A DNA stretch of 64,000 bases from Lentzea aerocolonigenes (GTDB taxonomy: Bacteria; Actinomycetota; Actinomycetes; Mycobacteriales; Pseudonocardiaceae): positions 1 through 64,000 of the forward strand of contig NZ_JYJG01000087.1 in the NCBI RefSeq assembly GCF_000955955.1, given 5' to 3'. The position numbers and the translations under genes are program-made. The notes beneath the pieces were generated by a model. That model saw nothing but the letters and a program-made list of their open reading frames with translations, made no database searches and was not told where the DNA came from. This document shows, piece after piece, positions 62,246 to 64,000 of the stretch. The number at the start of each line of letters is the position of its first letter. The stretch's first letter is position 1.

Positions 62246-64000
62246 ATGAGACCAGCTCAGAGCACCGGGGAACGTCCGCGGCGAAAGCGACGTGCCTACG
62301 GGTTCACTTCCTTGTTCACGGTTCTGCTCCTGGTAGTGGGCAGCGTGATGACAGCCCCGGCCGCGAACGCCGCGCCGGAACTGAAGATCGACAAAGCGGT
62401 CAACGTCACCGACGCACCGAGCGGCGGGCAGATCGAGTACACGATCGGTGTGTCGTGCGCGTCCTTCGAAGGCGAGTCGTGCGCGGGCGCCGTGGTGCGC
62501 GATCCGCTGCCCTCGTACCTCGACATCAACAACAACACCCAGTTCGCGATCCCTCTGTTCAAAGTCGGCGCCGGTGCCGGCATCAGCGACGACGGCCAGA
62601 TCGTCGGCAACGAGGTCGTGTGGACGATGGGCCCCGGCTTCATCGGTGGCGTGACCGCCCAGCTGAAGCTGGTCGTCACCACGCCGCAGGGCATCACTCC
62701 GGAAGGAGCGGTGCTCGTCAACCACGCTTCCGTCCAACTGGCACCGCAGGCGCCGGTGGTCAGTCAGCAAGACGTGCGCACCACGCTGCACGCCGCCTCC
62801 GCGATCAAGGCGGAGAAGACCGGCCCGACGCAGGTGCTCTCCGGCAGCAACGGCAGCTACCAGGTGCGAGCCTGCTTCGCACCGCAGTCCAACCCGAACG
62901 TCGGCCTGCTCGACATCGACAACGCCCAGCTGGTCGACACCTTCCCGGCCGGCGCCGTGGTCGTGTCCAGCGACGGTGGCGTCGTGTCCGGCAACACGAT
63001 CACCTGGAACATCGGGCGCATGGACGTGGGGGCGCTGCAGCCCACCGGTGGCTGCGTTCAGCGCAACGTCGTGCTGAACTTCCCCACGGCGAACTTCCCG
63101 CCGAACGCCCCGCCTGTCGTCAACACGGTAGTGGCCAGCGGCACCAACCCGTCCGGACAGCCGATCCCGCCGTCCACGGCGTCGGTCAGCACCGGTATCA
63201 CCGGTGACGCGACCATTTCCGGCTACCTGTCCAAGCAGGCGTCGCGTGGCTCGCTCGCCAACGGTGAGGACGTGTTCTGGTACTACGGCGTCGCCAACAA
63301 CGGCACCGGCAACCTGGACACGTTCCGCATCGACGACGTGATCGACTCCAACCTGAAGGTCACGCAGTTCGCCCCCGGTTTCTGGCCGGGCAACGCGACG
63401 CTGCAGATCACCTACGACACGAACACCGGTCAGACGAACGTCCCGCTGCCCGGCAGCCCGTTCGCCCCCGGCGCGACTCCTGTCGATCCCGCTTCGCTGA
63501 ACCTGCCGCCGGGCACCGAGATCACCGCAGTGCACTACGTGTGGAGCGGTGTGTTGGAGCCTGGCTGGGGCGCCAGCTACGTCGGCATCGGCACGACCGT
63601 GCGCAACCCCGGCTGGGACGGCACGCCGCTGACTGACAACGAGCAGGTGACCAACTGTCTCGACGCGTCTGTCACCGGTGCGGGCCAGACCGTGCCACTG
63701 CAGCGGTTCTGCGCCTCGGCGACGTTCCGGGACAACCCGGTCCGCGCCTACGTCAGCACCTCCGCCACCGGCAACCCCGGCGGCGCCAACGTCGGCGTTG
63801 TCGGCGGTCTCTTCGCGTTCACCACGGTCGCCGGAGTCGGCAACGACACGTTCGGCCCGCTGACGCAACCCGTCGTGACCGTGCGGCTGCCTGCGGGCTT
63901 CACGCTCGACGGCACCTACACCTTCGACCCCGGCACGAGTGGACTCCCGGCGCCAGACCAGTTCGAGCAGGTGCCGCTCGGCCCAGGCGGGACGCTGCTG
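62246..64000 (+). CDS. Large secreted surface protein (DUF11/isopeptide-type), 3' end off the window
   Basis: At least 585 residues, open to the window edge. A signal peptide (RRKRRAYGFTSLFTVLLLVV, cleavage likely after ANAA, about residue 43) is followed by repeated beta-sandwich domains of the DUF11 type (LKIDKAVNVTDAPSGGQIEY, AEKTGPTQVLSGSNGSYQV, NNGTGNLDTFRIDDVIDSNL). Such proteins are long stalks, often joined to the wall by sortase. ATG 62246 has GGAGGAG upstream. Whether it ends in an LAxTG signal cannot be seen. A shared CCGATCGG motif hints at co-regulation with the sortase gene at 33011. Confidence 0.82.
   Translation, partial: MRPAQSTGERPRRKRRAYGFTSLFTVLLLVVGSVMTAPAANAAPELKIDKAVNVTDAPSGGQIEYTIGVSCASFEGESCAGAVVRDPLPSYLDINNNTQFAIPLFKVGAGAGISDDGQIVGNEVVWTMGPGFIGGVTAQLKLVVTTPQGITPEGAVLVNHASVQLAPQAPVVSQQDVRTTLHAASAIKAEKTGPTQVLSGSNGSYQVRACFAPQSNPNVGLLDIDNAQLVDTFPAGAVVVSSDGGVVSGNTITWNIGRMDVGALQPTGGCVQRNVVLNFPTANFPPNAPPVVNTVVASGTNPSGQPIPPSTASVSTGITGDATISGYLSKQASRGSLANGEDVFWYYGVANNGTGNLDTFRIDDVIDSNLKVTQFAPGFWPGNATLQITYDTNTGQTNVPLPGSPFAPGATPVDPASLNLPPGTEITAVHYVWSGVLEPGWGASYVGIGTTVRNPGWDGTPLTDNEQVTNCLDASVTGAGQTVPLQRFCASATFRDNPVRAYVSTSATGNPGGANVGVVGGLFAFTTVAGVGNDTFGPLTQPVVTVRLPAGFTLDGTYTFDPGTSGLPAPDQFEQVPLGPGGTLL

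Noticed and set aside
1-64000. Prophage or integrative element
   Set aside because: Contractile tail genes are present, but there is no capsid, portal, terminase, integrase or att-like repeat, and LysM hub, Pvc16-like cap protein and DUF4157 point to an eCIS.

Overview
The window is very GC-rich (roughly 70%), with GTG starts, GTGA/ATGA gene overlaps, strong GC bias at third codon positions, a class E sortase, ECF sigma/anti-sigma fusions and many NarL/LuxR regulators. This points to a filamentous actinomycete, most likely of the Pseudonocardiaceae (Lentzea/Saccharothrix/Actinosynnema type); the genus is inference. No rRNA, tRNA, CRISPR array, transposase or integrase was seen.

Layout. (1) 0.2-6.7 kb: a small sigma-region-2-like protein, a KimA-like permease, two unknown helical proteins, and a PrsW-like protease coupled to a small anchored protein. 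(2) 6.8-15 kb: a regulatory and surface module with two members of an unusual CCHC-motif family (7371, 9709), a NarL-type regulator, a 751-residue sigma factor/anti-sigma/extracellular fusion, a response regulator broken by a 16-bp tandem duplication, and a second mini sigma protein. (3) 15.2-18.5 kb: an ABC exporter pair, a DUF4389 protein and a partial cold-shock domain. (4) 18.5-23.3 kb: a four-gene operon of the OleA/OleC/OleD type with two OleA-like subunits and no OleB, the arrangement known for beta-lactone lipids such as lipstatin and nocardiolactone. (5) 24-29.7 kb: a second sigma/anti-sigma fusion, a two-component pair and two PAS proteins. (6) 30-33.7 kb: a condensation-adenylation-carrier NRPS, then a class E sortase with a small membrane protein. 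(7) 34-54.9 kb: an extracellular contractile injection system (eCIS) with PAAR-like tip, Pvc16-like cap protein, sheath, three tube-fold proteins, tail-chaperone-like protein, DUF6760, DUF4157 protein, LysM hub, VgrG-like spike, gp25, baseplate J, a tail-protein-I-like baseplate protein, a membrane repeat protein resembling a CIS membrane attachment factor, and accessory proteins. (8) 54.9-64 kb: a secreted M4 metalloprotease, a lytic transglycosylase, an MMPL exporter, a fourth CCHC-family protein and the start of a large secreted surface protein.

How it fits together. The eCIS genes run in one direction with short gaps or overlaps, consistent with one or a few transcripts. A CCHC-family gene sits 1 bp before the PAAR-like gene, so that family may be eCIS cargo or tip-associated. 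The repeat protein with two zinc ribbons, one membrane span and an extracellular C-terminal domain could link a cytoplasmic injection system to the membrane. No AAA+ ATPase and no obvious tape-measure gene is present. A palindromic CCGATCGG motif, paired at 13-bp spacing at three sites and paired imperfectly or single at others, lies upstream of the beta-lactone operon, NRPS, sortase, a NarL regulator, a CCHC gene and the surface protein. It suggests a shared regulon joining lipid or peptide chemistry, surface proteins and the eCIS.
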